DNA of 64,000 nucleotides from Streptomyces sp. G-G2 (lineage in GTDB: Bacteria > Actinomycetota > Actinomycetes > Streptomycetales > Streptomycetaceae): NCBI RefSeq assembly GCF_030063135.1, contig NZ_JASISO010000032.1, positions 39,255-103,254 of the forward strand, given 5' to 3'. Both the position numbers and the translations under genes were made by a program. The notes beneath the pieces are model-generated. The model was not told the DNA's origin. It searched no databases and saw only the letters and a list, made by a program, of their open reading frames with translations. Shown piece by piece: positions 8,255 to 16,734 of the stretch. Position 1 is the first letter of the stretch; each line of letters opens with the position of its first letter.

Positions 8255-9634
8255 GTGACTCGTGCGACCCCACGGACCCAGTCCGACGACGCGGCCCCCG
8301 GCAGTCCCGACGGCCGTTCCGGCGGCCCCCCGCAGGTCTCCGGCGACGACGGCCCCTCCGACGCCGGCCCCTCCGACGACGGCGGCTCCGGCGGCGGCGC
8401 GAGGCGGCGCATATTCGCCGACCTCACCCCCTTGCGGACCTCCCCCGACTACCGGCGGCTGTGGGCCGGGAGCACCATCTCCTGGATGGGGCAGGCGATG
8501 ACCGCCCTCGCGATCTCGCTCCAGGTCTACGACATCACCCGCTCCAGCCTCGCCGTCGGCCTCGTCGGGCTCTTCTCCCTCGTCCCGCTCGTCGTCTTCG
8601 GCCTCTACGGCGGCGCCATCGCCGACACCCTCGACCGGCGCAAGCTCGGCCTCTACAGCTCCTGCGGCGCCGCCGTCCTGTCGGTGGCGCTGGCCACCGC
8701 CGCGCTGGCCGGCTACCACCGGGTCTGGTTCCTTTACCTCGTCGTCTCGCTCCAAGCGGTCTGCGGGGCGCTCACCTCACCCGCCCGCTCGGCCATGATC
8801 CCCAAGCTGCTGCCGCCGGAACAGCTGCCCGCCGCCAACGCCCTGAGCTCGCTGACCACCACCTTCGGCTTCACCGCGGGCCCGATGCTCGGCGGCCTGA
8901 TCGTCGGCTGGTGGGGCTACCAGGCGGCGTACCTGATCGACTCCGTCGCCTTCTCCGCCGCGCTCTACGCGATGTGGCGGCTGCCCGCGATGCGTCCCGA
9001 GCGCACCGACGGCAGCACGGGGCGGGCCTCCGTCGTGGACGGGCTGCGCTTCCTCGGCACCCGCCCCAACATCCGGATGACCTTCTTCTCCGACATGTGC
9101 GCGATGGTGCTGGCCCAGCCCAAGGCGCTCTTCCCGGCCATCGCGATCGCCTGGTACGCCGGCGACGCCAAGACCGTCGGCCTGCTCGTCGCCGCGCCCG
9201 CCGTCGGGTCCCTGCTGGGCGGCCTCTTCTCCGGCTGGCAGGGGCGGATCCGGCGGCACGGGCTGGCCATCTTGATCTCCGTCGCCGCCTGGGGGCTGGC
9301 CGTCGCCGTCTTCGGGCTGACCCGCAACCTCTGGCTGGGCCTGCTCTTCCTGGGCCTCGCGGGCTGGGCCGACACCATCTCGATGGTGTTCCGTACGACG
9401 ATGCTCCAGGCCGCCACCCCCGACGACATGCGAGGCCGCCTCCAGGGCGTCTTCATCGTGGTCGTCGCGGGCGGCCCCCGGCTCGGTGACTTCCTGGCGG
9501 GCAGCGTCGCCCAGTTCACCTCACCGGGGGTCGCCATCACGGGCGGCGGGATCGCGTGCGTACTCGTCCTCGCGCTCCTGGGCCTGCGCTGGCGCGGCTT
9601 CGCCCGCTACGACGCCCGCTCGCCGCAGGCCTGA
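8255..9634 (+). CDS. MFS transporter, enterobactin-exporter-like (EntS/MFS_3) family
   Basis: With GTG 8255 as start the protein has 459 residues: a hydrophilic N-terminus (about 50), then about 12 membrane helices beginning RLWAGSTISWMGQAM. The first cytoplasmic loop shows the MFS pattern GAIADTLDRRKLGL. The C-terminal half contains GLAGWADTISMVFRTTMLQ and TPDDMRGRLQGVFIV, typical of the EntS branch that exports siderophores and other small molecules. No siderophore genes are nearby, so the substrate is unknown. The start was chosen because the upstream in-frame stretch is repeat DNA. Confidence 0.88.
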   Translation: MTRATPRTQSDDAAPGSPDGRSGGPPQVSGDDGPSDAGPSDDGGSGGGARRRIFADLTPLRTSPDYRRLWAGSTISWMGQAMTALAISLQVYDITRSSLAVGLVGLFSLVPLVVFGLYGGAIADTLDRRKLGLYSSCGAAVLSVALATAALAGYHRVWFLYLVVSLQAVCGALTSPARSAMIPKLLPPEQLPAANALSSLTTTFGFTAGPMLGGLIVGWWGYQAAYLIDSVAFSAALYAMWRLPAMRPERTDGSTGRASVVDGLRFLGTRPNIRMTFFSDMCAMVLAQPKALFPAIAIAWYAGDAKTVGLLVAAPAVGSLLGGLFSGWQGRIRRHGLAILISVAAWGLAVAVFGLTRNLWLGLLFLGLAGWADTISMVFRTTMLQAATPDDMRGRLQGVFIVVVAGGPRLGDFLAGSVAQFTSPGVAITGGGIACVLVLALLGLRWRGFARYDARSPQA

Positions 9635-9650
9635 GGCGGGAGCGCGGCGG

Positions 9651-10046
9651 TCACGCCTCGACCGGGTCCCGGGTGCGGTCACCGCCCGCGTCGCCGGTGT
9701 TGACGGTGGCGGTCGGTTCGAACAGCAGGATGGAGACCTCCTCCTCGGCCACCGGGCAGTGCTCGGTCCCGCGCGGTACGACGTACAGCTCGCCCGGGCC
9801 GAGCGTCACCGCGTCCTCTCCGCGGGAGTCCCGCAGGCGGATCGTGAGGGTGCCGCTCACCACGAGGAACAGCTCGTCCGTCTCCTCGTGCGTGTGCCAG
9901 ACGAAAGAGCCGAGCAACTTCGCCGCCCGGACGTCGTAGTCGTTGACCCGGGCGAGCCGCCGGGGCGCCCAGTGCTCGTCGAAACCGGCCAGGGAAGCCG
10001 CGATGTCCACCTTCTGGCGCTGGGTACTGCGGTCTGTCGTCGTCAT
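9651..10046 (-). CDS. Cupin domain protein
   Basis: 131 residues. Cupin motif 1 is WHTHEETDELFLVVSG and motif 2 is PGELYVVPRGTEHCPV, giving the metal-binding His and Glu ligands on a double-stranded beta-helix. The N-terminal KVDIAASLAGFDEHWAPR is typical of small single-domain actinobacterial cupins. Function beyond metal binding or small-molecule sensing is unknown. It is convergent with the MFS gene, with 16 bases between. Confidence 0.88.
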   Translation of the reverse strand: MTTTDRSTQRQKVDIAASLAGFDEHWAPRRLARVNDYDVRAAKLLGSFVWHTHEETDELFLVVSGTLTIRLRDSRGEDAVTLGPGELYVVPRGTEHCPVAEEEVSILLFEPTATVNTGDAGGDRTRDPVEA

Positions 10047-10115
10047 GGGGGAAGGGTGCCCCGGCCGTGCGCCGGCGGTCTTGTACGTTCTTGACGCGCG
10101 GAGCTCGCGGGGCGC

Positions 10116-10268
10116 GTGCCCACGGGCCGTCCCGTCCGGCTGACGCCGGTCCGGCGCCTCCGTACGCTCGTCACCGCCGCGGTGACCGCCCTCGCGCTCG
10201 CCGGGGCGCCGACCGGGCCACCGCCGCGGCGGCCGGGACGCCGAACTCGGGGAACCCGCCCACGAGGT
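10116..10268 (+). pseudogene. Possible remnant of a secreted-protein gene (signal peptide only)
   Basis: On the plus strand a start at about 10116 reads a signal-peptide-like N-terminus (basic VRRLRTLVTAAVTALALAGA). The continuation ATAAAAGTPNSGNPPT, which looks like the cleavage region, is in another frame. The sequence then runs into the 3' end of the convergent hydrolase with no body of a protein. I read this as a frameshifted and truncated leader of a lost gene. The evidence is slight and chance reading frames are common at this GC content. Confidence 0.25.
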
Positions 10269-11753
10269 TCAGTCGGCCCGGCAGGTCAGGTCCTTGCCGG
10301 GGAGCCTGCCCGTGGCCAGGTAGGCCATGGCACTCGTGTCCGCGCAGGAATTGCTGCCGTTGACGATGTGCCCCTCCCCGCCGGCGACGGTGACCATCCG
10401 GGAGCCGTGCAGTGCCCGGTGCATGGCCCGGCCTCCGGCCAGGGGCGTCAGGGGGTCCCACTCGTTCTGCACGATGAGCGCGGGGACGTTGTTGTCCACC
10501 GCCGTTCTGGGCTCGCTGCCCGGCTTCCAGAAGGCACACGGCTTGATGTTGGCGTCGAAATCGCCGGACAGCGGATACCGGGTCCGGTCGCGGATCGCGT
10601 CGTGGCGGTACTGCTGCGGATCGCTCGGCCATGACGCCCGGGTGTCGGCGCACAGCACGGCCCAGGCGCTCGCGTCATCGTTGTCCGGGGGAACGTCGCG
10701 GGCGGACGCCGGAGGGACGGGGCCCGTTGCCTGCCCGGAGGTCCCGGGCTTCTTGCCGTCGGCCGTCTCCTTCAGTCCGGCGACCCAGGCGGCGGCCTTC
10801 TCGATGCGCGCGAACACGGCGCGCTGAGCGCGGATGCCGTCACCGCTCAACAGCGCCCCGCCGTCCTCGATGGGGGTGCGGTCGGCCCTGGTGACGAGGT
10901 CCCAGAAGGTCGTGCGGACCGCGGCCGGTGTGCGGCCCAGGCCGTACGCCGCGTGCCGCCGGGCCGTCCACTGGGTCCACCGTGTGAAGGCGAGTTCGGC
11001 CCTCTCGGCCTGCGCGGTGAACATGCCGCGCCCGTAGCCCGCGGGGTCGGCGGCGCTGTCCAGCACGAACCGGTCGGTCCGCCGGGGGAACAGCTGCGTG
11101 TAGACGGCTCCGAGATAGGTGCCGTAGGACATCCCCAGGTACGAGATCTTCTGCTCGCCCAGTGCGGCGCGGATCGCGTCCATGTCGCGCGCGGTGTTGC
11201 GGGTGGTGAGGTGGCGCAGTGTGCCGCCCGCCGCGGCCTGGCACTTGGCGGCCACGGTACGGGCCCGCTCCACATCCCTCGCGAAGGTCCCGGCCCTGTA
11301 CGGGCGTTCGGTGTCCCGGTCGTCGTCGGTCAGCCCGCAGCTGACGGGAGAGCTGTGCCCGACGCCCCTGGGGTCGAACCCGATGAGGTCGTACTGCCTC
11401 CGCACCGTCCGCGAGAGGTGCAGTGCCGGGTCCACGGGCATGTCCAGGCCCGGTCCGCCGGGTCCGCCGGGGTTGAGCAGCAGCACTCCGCGCCGCTCCT
11501 TCGCGCTGCCCGCCTTGATCCGGGATATCGCGATGCCGATCGTCCTGCCGCCGGAATCGCCGTAGTCCAGGGGCACTTGGACAGTCGCGCACTGAAAGGA
11601 GGCGGGGCTGCCCGCGTCGCACCGCTGCCATCGGAGCTTGTGCTGCGCTGCGGTCGGCTCGGACGCGCTGAAGGCCGGTTCGGGAATCGACACCGAAAGA
11701 AGAACCGCCGCGGCGCCGAAAGCCAGGACAGACGCTGTGCGTGGATTCCGCAT
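10269..11753 (-). CDS. Secreted alpha/beta hydrolase, tripeptidyl aminopeptidase (S33) family
   Basis: 494 residues from ATG 11753. Signal peptide: MRNPRTASVLAFGAAAVLLS through SIPEPAFSA. The family-typical LLLNPGGPGGPGLDMP (oxyanion loop) and DLIGFDPRGVGHSSPVSC follow. The nucleophile elbow is GMSYGTYLG, the acid is in QNEWDPLTP, and the His is in GEGHIVNGSNSC. The last part is the TAP-like C-terminal domain. It probably cleaves peptides or hydrophobic esters outside the cell. It starts 5 bases after the stop of the DUF4190 protein, so the two form an operon. Confidence 0.9.
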   Translation of the reverse strand: MRNPRTASVLAFGAAAVLLSVSIPEPAFSASEPTAAQHKLRWQRCDAGSPASFQCATVQVPLDYGDSGGRTIGIAISRIKAGSAKERRGVLLLNPGGPGGPGLDMPVDPALHLSRTVRRQYDLIGFDPRGVGHSSPVSCGLTDDDRDTERPYRAGTFARDVERARTVAAKCQAAAGGTLRHLTTRNTARDMDAIRAALGEQKISYLGMSYGTYLGAVYTQLFPRRTDRFVLDSAADPAGYGRGMFTAQAERAELAFTRWTQWTARRHAAYGLGRTPAAVRTTFWDLVTRADRTPIEDGGALLSGDGIRAQRAVFARIEKAAAWVAGLKETADGKKPGTSGQATGPVPPASARDVPPDNDDASAWAVLCADTRASWPSDPQQYRHDAIRDRTRYPLSGDFDANIKPCAFWKPGSEPRTAVDNNVPALIVQNEWDPLTPLAGGRAMHRALHGSRMVTVAGGEGHIVNGSNSCADTSAMAYLATGRLPGKDLTCRAD

Positions 11754-11758
11754 CAGGA

Positions 11759-12163
11759 TCAGTTCCCCGTGAGCTGCTGGCGGACGCACTGCTCGTACTG
11801 CTGGAAACTGTCGGGCTGGTAGCACTTCTGCGTCTCGTTCGCGTACCAGACCATGAAGAAGGCGACCAGGACGGCCACCACGATCGCGACGGCTGACGTC
11901 ACCACGCCGGTGATGGCCTTGCCCCGGCCGCTCCGGGTCGGACCGCTTCTCACCAGGGCGCTGATGCCAAGGACCAGGCCGACGAGGCCGAGCAGGCCGC
12001 CGAAGAAGAAGACCGAGGTGCCCAGGCCGGTGACGCCCAGCACCATGGCGGCTCCGGCCAGCCGGTTCTTGGGGCCCTGCGGGTGGGGGCGGTGCGGGAC
12101 CGTCCCACCGGTCCGGGCCGGTGCCGTGTGGTACGGCGGCATCTGGGTCCCTTGCGTGTTCAT
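11759..12163 (-). CDS. DUF4190-like small membrane protein
   Basis: 134 residues from ATG 12163, chosen because GGAGG sits 7 bases upstream. A proline-rich cytosolic start is followed by two hydrophobic segments (AGAAMVLGVTGLGTSVFFFG and the following GLLGLVGLVLGISAL) and a third helix VVTSAVAIVVAVLVAFFMVW. A short outer tail has two Cys (QKCYQP and EQCVRQ) that could pair. This is the usual DUF4190 arrangement; function unknown. It heads an operon with the secreted hydrolase and is divergent from the two-component system. Confidence 0.8.
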   Translation of the reverse strand: MNTQGTQMPPYHTAPARTGGTVPHRPHPQGPKNRLAGAAMVLGVTGLGTSVFFFGGLLGLVGLVLGISALVRSGPTRSGRGKAITGVVTSAVAIVVAVLVAFFMVWYANETQKCYQPDSFQQYEQCVRQQLTGN

Positions 12164-12247
12164 CAGCCATCCTCCGGTCGAGTGCTCAGGGGGCTGATTC
12201 TCGTTTCGGGAGACGTGAGCGCACATCGCGGGAAGGCGGGAGGATTT

Positions 12248-12267
12248 CCTCCCCCGATCGGGGGAGG
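12248..12267. promoter_or_regulatory. Perfect 20-bp palindrome upstream of the two-component operon
   Basis: CCTCCCCCGATCGGGGGAGG is a perfect dyad. A -10-like CATACT lies at 12288-12293, so transcription would start near 12300. The dyad centre would be about 43 bp upstream, a typical activator position, and the site also lies about 85 bases ahead of the divergent DUF4190 start. A likely target of the response regulator encoded here. Confidence 0.6.
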
Positions 12268-12302
12268 GCCCCGGCAGGCCGGCCGGTCATACTGGTCGGA
12301 TC

Positions 12303-13523
12303 ATGATCTGGGGAATACGGCCGCTGCTGCGCGGCTCCACGTACGCGGGAATGTTCTTCGCCTATTGCGGTGCTCTGGCGAGCATTCCGCTGCTGCCTTT
12401 CGCCATGCTGTCGACGCTGGTGTGGCCATCCGCTCCCTATGGCATGAAGGCCGTTCTGACCCTCCTGGTCTGGGCGGCGCTGATCGGTACGGTCGGTCTG
12501 GCCCGCACCACGCGGCGGGCGCTGATCGCGTTCGCCCGCAGGCTGCTGGGGGTGCCGTTGCCGGACCCCGCGGCGTCGGGCGGCGACCGCTGGCGGACTC
12601 CGCTGTGGCTGCTGCTGCACGTGACGCTGGGGTGGGCGGGGGCACTGACCAGTGGGGTGCTGCTGCTCATGGGGGTGACCCTTCCGTTCGGCGGTGAGGC
12701 GGAGCTGAGTCTGTTCGGCTGGTCACTGCGGGCGGACGGCGGCTGGCAGAGCTGGACGCTGGGGCTGTGCTTCCTGCTGCTGGCCGCGGTGGGGTGCGTG
12801 GTCGTGACGGGAGCCCTGCGCCGACTGGCGCCGAGGCTGCTGGGGCCTTCGTCGGCCGAGCGGCTCGCGCTGGCGGCCGAGCGGGAACGGGCGCTGGCCG
12901 AACGCAACCGGCTGGCCCACGAGTTGCACGACTCGATCGGTCACACACTGACGGCGACCACGATCCAGGCGGCGGTGGCGAGCGAGGTGCTCGCCGCCGA
13001 CCCGGCGGCGGCGCGGGCCGCCCTGCGCAGCATCGAGGAGTCGTCCCGGGCCGCGCTGGAGGACCTGGACTACGTCCTGGGTGTGCTGCGCGATCAGCGG
13101 GCGGGGACGGCACCGACCCGCACCCTGGCCGACCTGCCCGAGCTGATCGACCGGCTGCGGCACGCGGGCGCGACGGTGGAGCCGGAGCTGTCGGGCGACT
13201 GGGCGCAGGTGCAGGGGACGCTCTCCCGGGCGGCGTACCGGATCCTGCAGGAGGGCCTGACGAACGCGCTGCGGCACGGGGCGGGCGGTCCGATCGAGCT
13301 CCGGGTGGCGGCCACCCCGGACAGCCTTGAGCTGGGCGTGGTCAACAGGACCGGACCGCCGACGAGCGCGGGCCCGGGCACCTTCCCGACGTCCGGGCAC
13401 GGCATGCCCGGTCTCGCCGAACGCGTGCGGCTGCTGCACGGCGAGATCGAGGCGGGCCCGCGGGGGACGCGGCACTGGCGCCTGGCGGTCCGCCTGCCGG
13501 TACCCGCATCGGCGGCGGTATGA
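12303..13523 (+). CDS. Sensor histidine kinase, HisKA_3 type
   Basis: 406 residues. Four to five membrane helices occupy the first 190 residues, with no large outer domain, so the signal is probably felt within the membrane. The dimerisation/phosphoacceptor helix is RNRLAHELHDSIGHTLTATT, with the phosphorylatable His before Asp. The ATPase domain has the N-box ILQEGLTNALRHG and a G-box HGMPGLAERVRLLHG. The D-box region reads GVVNRTG, as in many members of this actinobacterial group. There is no ribosome binding site and a -10-like hexamer ends 9 bases before ATG, so translation may be leaderless. It overlaps the response regulator gene by 4 bases. Confidence 0.93.
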   Translation: MIWGIRPLLRGSTYAGMFFAYCGALASIPLLPFAMLSTLVWPSAPYGMKAVLTLLVWAALIGTVGLARTTRRALIAFARRLLGVPLPDPAASGGDRWRTPLWLLLHVTLGWAGALTSGVLLLMGVTLPFGGEAELSLFGWSLRADGGWQSWTLGLCFLLLAAVGCVVVTGALRRLAPRLLGPSSAERLALAAERERALAERNRLAHELHDSIGHTLTATTIQAAVASEVLAADPAAARAALRSIEESSRAALEDLDYVLGVLRDQRAGTAPTRTLADLPELIDRLRHAGATVEPELSGDWAQVQGTLSRAAYRILQEGLTNALRHGAGGPIELRVAATPDSLELGVVNRTGPPTSAGPGTFPTSGHGMPGLAERVRLLHGEIEAGPRGTRHWRLAVRLPVPASAAV

Positions 13524-14281
13524 GTGGCATCGGTAAGGCCGGCATCGGCATGACCGCCCCCGGCGCGAGCGCGGCCACCGCTCCTGCGGCCACCGCCCAC
13601 CCGACCGCCGATCCCGCTGACAGCCCCGTCACCCTCCTGATCGCGGACGACGACGAAGTGACCCGCAGCGGTCTGCGGACGCTCCTCGGGGTTCAGCCGG
13701 GGATCACGGTGGTCGGAGAGGCCGCCGACGGGGTCGACGCGGTCGAACAGGCGCGGCGACTGCGCCCGGACGTGGTCCTGATGGACGTACGGATGCCGCG
13801 CTGCAACGGCATCGAGGCCACCCGGCAACTCCTCGCCGACCCGGCCACCGCACGGCCGAAGGTCGTGGTGATCACCACCTTCGAGAACGACGACTACGTC
13901 ACCGCGGCACTCAGCGCGGGCGCCGCCGGGTTCGTGCTCAAGCGGCTCCCGGTCCGCCAGATCGCGGAGACGGTACGGGTGGTGGCGTCGGGGGAGGCGA
14001 TCCTCTTCCCCTCAGCACTGCGCCGCATGGTTACCGCCCGCCCCCTGGACTCCGCCGAGGCGCTACCGAAAGCGGCGCTGACGGACCGGGAGGAAGAAGT
14101 GCTGCGGAGCATGGCCACGGGCCTGTCCAACCCGGAGATCGCGAGGGCGCTCACGGTGAGCCTGGAGACGGTGAAGACCCACGTGGGAAACGTGCTGACC
14201 AAGCTCGGCGCACAGAACAGGACGCACGCGGTGGTCATCGCCTACGAATCCGGCCTGGTGGTCCCCGGCCTCACCGACTGA
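13520..14281 (+). CDS. Response regulator, NarL/FixJ (LuxR) type
   Basis: 253 residues. A low-complexity Ala/Pro/Thr leader of about 36 residues precedes the receiver domain: acidic pocket IADDDEV, phosphoacceptor Asp in VVLMDVRMP, Thr in VVITTFEND and Lys in GFVLKRLP. The C-terminal LuxR helix-turn-helix is LTDREEEVLRSMATGLSNPE continuing into VSLETVKTHVGNVLTKLG. It is the partner of the overlapping kinase. The 20-bp palindrome in front of the operon is its most likely own binding site. Confidence 0.94.
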   Translation: MSGIGKAGIGMTAPGASAATAPAATAHPTADPADSPVTLLIADDDEVTRSGLRTLLGVQPGITVVGEAADGVDAVEQARRLRPDVVLMDVRMPRCNGIEATRQLLADPATARPKVVVITTFENDDYVTAALSAGAAGFVLKRLPVRQIAETVRVVASGEAILFPSALRRMVTARPLDSAEALPKAALTDREEEVLRSMATGLSNPEIARALTVSLETVKTHVGNVLTKLGAQNRTHAVVIAYESGLVVPGLTD

Positions 14282-14319
14282 CAGCCCGCGGGCCACAGCT
14301 CCGGAGCCCGACGCCGGGC

Positions 14320-14502
14320 GCGCCCTCGAAGCCGCCGCAGAACCATCCGCTCGTCGACACCACCGAGGGCACGGCCGTCACCGGCCACGACGGGCCCGGC
14401 CGGGTGCGGCCGCTGCTGGTGAGCGACGACAACGAGCTGCCGCAGCAGATCACCCGGCTCTGCACGACGGACGTGCGCCTGCCCGCGCGCAGCCGGCGCT
14501 GA
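14320..14502 (+). pseudogene. 3' remnant of a phytase-like esterase gene
   Basis: A plus-strand frame ending at TGA 14500-14502 reads NHPLVDTTEGTAVTGHDG, then GRVRPLLVSDDNELPQQITR and DVRLPARSRR. This resembles the C-terminal end of secreted 'esterase-like activity of phytase' proteins, where a similar SDDN and ITRLY stretch closes the beta-propeller. Nothing upstream continues it: the response regulator stop is at 14281. Only the last 50 or so residues survive, so the gene body has been deleted. Confidence 0.6.
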
Positions 14503-14520
14503 GCGGTCCCGCTCCGCGGG

Positions 14521-14865
14521 TCAGGCGAGCTGGAGGGCGCCCCGGCGGTGGCGGGCCGGAAGCACGTCCGGGTCCGGGGCGCCCGGCCCGGCGTCGCGCA
14601 CCGCGGCGCGGACGGCCGTGCGCAGCCGGGCGCGGGCGCGCCGCTCCTCCTGCGCGGCCCAGCGGCCGACCGAGGGGTCGCGCAGCAGCCGCGGCAGGCG
14701 GCGGACCACGGCCCGGCGGCGGACGGCCTCCGGCCGGACCCGGTGGCCCGCTCGCCGCGCCTCGGCGCACAGCCGGGCGCTGAAGCGCAGGTCGTCGACG
14801 GTGGCGGTGGCGGTGAGCGGCCAGGTCCCGAGGGAGCGGGCGCGGTGGTGCGCGGTGCGTGACAA
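14521..14865 (-). CDS. Small basic protein of unknown function
   Basis: 114 residues, very Arg- and Ala-rich, no membrane segment, beginning MSRTAHHRARSLGTWPLTAT. The central part (LPRLLRDPSVGRWAAQEERR) is helix-prone. I do not recognise a family. At this GC content Arg/Ala-rich frames can be artefacts, but the position between other genes and the sensible start favour a real gene. It could bind nucleic acid, but that is only a guess from charge. Confidence 0.45.
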   Translation of the reverse strand: MSRTAHHRARSLGTWPLTATATVDDLRFSARLCAEARRAGHRVRPEAVRRRAVVRRLPRLLRDPSVGRWAAQEERRARARLRTAVRAAVRDAGPGAPDPDVLPARHRRGALQLA

Positions 14866-14949
14866 GGGGACTCCCGGGTCAGCGCCGCCAGGTGGTTCCC
14901 GGCGGTACCTACCGGAAGCCGTGCGGTCCGCGGCCGCGGACCGCTGCCG

Positions 14950-16290
14950 TCACGCCCCGCGGGTGACGATGCCGCGCGCCACCCCCAGGTCCACCAGGTC
15001 CTGGGGGCGCAGGCGGAGTTGGTCGGCGGTGGCCGGGGCCCGGTCCGCTGGGCGCTTGAGGATGGCGGCGGCCAGCTCCGGAGCGATGACGGAGAAGTAA
15101 CTGTCCGGGGTGACCCAGGTGTTGCCGGGCGCGGCCAGTGCCAGCGCGCCGCCCGAGCCGCCCTCGCCGATCAGCAGGGTGGTCAGCGCGACCGTGGCCG
15201 ACGCCAGCGCCGCGAAGCAGTCCGCGATCGCCGCGCCCGCCCCGGCGTGCTCGGCCGCCGCGTCATTGGCCGCGCCCGGGGTGTCGATCAGGGTCAGCAC
15301 CGGTACCCCGAGCCGGTCCGCGAGCCGGACCAGGCGGGCGGCCGTACGGTACCCGGCCGGGCGGGTGGCGGTGCCGCACTGGGCGGCGTACGCGACGGTC
15401 CGGCCCGCGCGCAGCCCGAACCCGCACAGCATCCCGGGGTCGACCCCGCCCGCGCGGTCGCCGGAGACGGGCAGGCGCAGCTCGAAGTACGCGTCCAGAT
15501 AGGCCGGGGCGCGGGGCCGGTCCGGATGCCGGGCCTGGTGCACGGCCTGCCACCCGCTCGCCGGAGGCGGTACGTCGGCCAGCGCGGCCGGGGGCTCGGC
15601 GGGCCCGGCGTGCGCCGACCCCAGCAGGCGCAGCCAGTCGCCGACGGTCGCTGCGAGTTCGGCGGGCGGGACGACGGCGTCCACGTGCCCGGCGGCGTAC
15701 TGGCCCTCCGCGGTGTAGGCCGCCGGATCCGCGTCGGCCGGACGCACCCGGGACCCGGCGAACCCGACCTGCGCACCCGGCAGCGCCAGCACGATGTCCG
15801 CGCCCGCGCCGAGCGTGGCCCAGCCGCCCCCGGTGGTGGGGTCGCGCAGCACCGCGATCTGCGGCAGACCGGCGGCCCGGGTGAGGACGGACTGGCGCGC
15901 CACGCGCTGGAGTTGGGTCAGTGCCAGCATGCCCTCCTGCATCCGGGAGCCGCCGGTGGCGATCAGGGAGACGAGGGGGAGGCGGTGGGTGCGGGCATGG
16001 GTGTACGCGGCTTCGAGGCGGTCGCCGGTGTGCTCCCCGAGGGAACCGCCGAGGAAGCCGAACTCGAAGGAGATCAGGGCGGTTTCGCGGCCCCCGACGC
16101 GGGCCGTGCCGATGACGACGGACTCGCGCTCGCCGGTGCGGGCGGCCGCGCGGGCCCGGGAGTCGCCGTACCCGTCCCAGCCGAGGGGCCCGTCGGGGCG
16201 GGACTCCCTGGCGGGGGCCGGGAGTTCGGCGAAACTGCCGGGATCGGCGACGGAGGCGATGGCGGCGCGGGCCGAGAGGCGGGTCGTCAC
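14950..16290 (-). CDS. Fused acyl-CoA carboxylase carboxyltransferase (AccD/AccA-like)
   Basis: 446 residues with both crotonase-like halves of a carboxyltransferase. The beta-like N-terminal half contains FEFGFLGGSLGEHTGDRLEA and SRMQEGMLALTQLQRVARQ, then DPTTGGGWATLGAGADIVLA. The alpha-like half contains RLADRLGVPVLTLIDTPGA and IGEGGSGGALALA. The subunit transfers CO2 from biotin to acetyl- or another acyl-CoA. There is no zinc-ribbon Cys cluster at the N-terminus, unlike bacterial AccD. No biotin carboxylase gene is nearby, so it would depend on one elsewhere. Confidence 0.87.
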   Translation of the reverse strand: MTTRLSARAAIASVADPGSFAELPAPARESRPDGPLGWDGYGDSRARAAARTGERESVVIGTARVGGRETALISFEFGFLGGSLGEHTGDRLEAAYTHARTHRLPLVSLIATGGSRMQEGMLALTQLQRVARQSVLTRAAGLPQIAVLRDPTTGGGWATLGAGADIVLALPGAQVGFAGSRVRPADADPAAYTAEGQYAAGHVDAVVPPAELAATVGDWLRLLGSAHAGPAEPPAALADVPPPASGWQAVHQARHPDRPRAPAYLDAYFELRLPVSGDRAGGVDPGMLCGFGLRAGRTVAYAAQCGTATRPAGYRTAARLVRLADRLGVPVLTLIDTPGAANDAAAEHAGAGAAIADCFAALASATVALTTLLIGEGGSGGALALAAPGNTWVTPDSYFSVIAPELAAAILKRPADRAPATADQLRLRPQDLVDLGVARGIVTRGA

Positions 16291-16320
16291 GGCGCCAGCG
16301 TACTGGGTGGTCCGGCCGGG

Positions 16321-16650
16321 TCAGGGGAGGGGCAGGGCGATCCTCACGGCGTAGACGGCGATCAGGCCGTGGCCGAGGCGGAAGGTCCACGTCCGGGCGG
16401 AGTCCGGGATCCGGCTCCCGGCGAAGGAGCCGACGGCGGCCAGCAGTTGCTGCCAGAGGAGGGAGGCGAGCAGCACGCCCCCGGCGAAGGCGGCCGCCGC
16501 GGGGACGGTGGCGAGGCGGGAGCCCTGGGCGGTGATGAGGGCGGCGAAGTAGAGGGCGGTGGTGGGGTTGACGCCGGTGAGGGCGACATAGCGGGCGAAG
16601 GCGTGGCGTGCGCGGAAGGCGGCCGGGCGGTGCCCTTCGGCCCGTGCCCC
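16321..16650 (-). pseudogene. LysE-type exporter, C-terminal half only
   Basis: On the minus strand about 100 residues of a LysE/RhtB exporter are readable: ARYVALTGVNPTTALYFAAL, then AAAAFAGGVLLASLLWQQLL and the last helix LGHGLIAVYAVRIALPLP. Family members have about 200 residues; the first three helices are missing. Upstream the frame runs into Pro/Gly-rich nonsense that is antisense to the neighbouring Lrp remnant. It was evidently divergent from that regulator. The right boundary is approximate. Confidence 0.75.
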
Positions 16651-16734
16651 GGTCCGCTCCGTCCCGGAACCGGGGGTCCCGCCCGCCGCCCCGCCCGCCG
16701 CCCCGCCACCGCCGTCCCGGCCGGGGGCCGCCCG

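Noticed and set aside
15019..16734. Long upstream extension of the Lrp fragment frame
   Set aside because: It is the shadow of the carboxyltransferase gene; only the last 68 codons look like a protein family.
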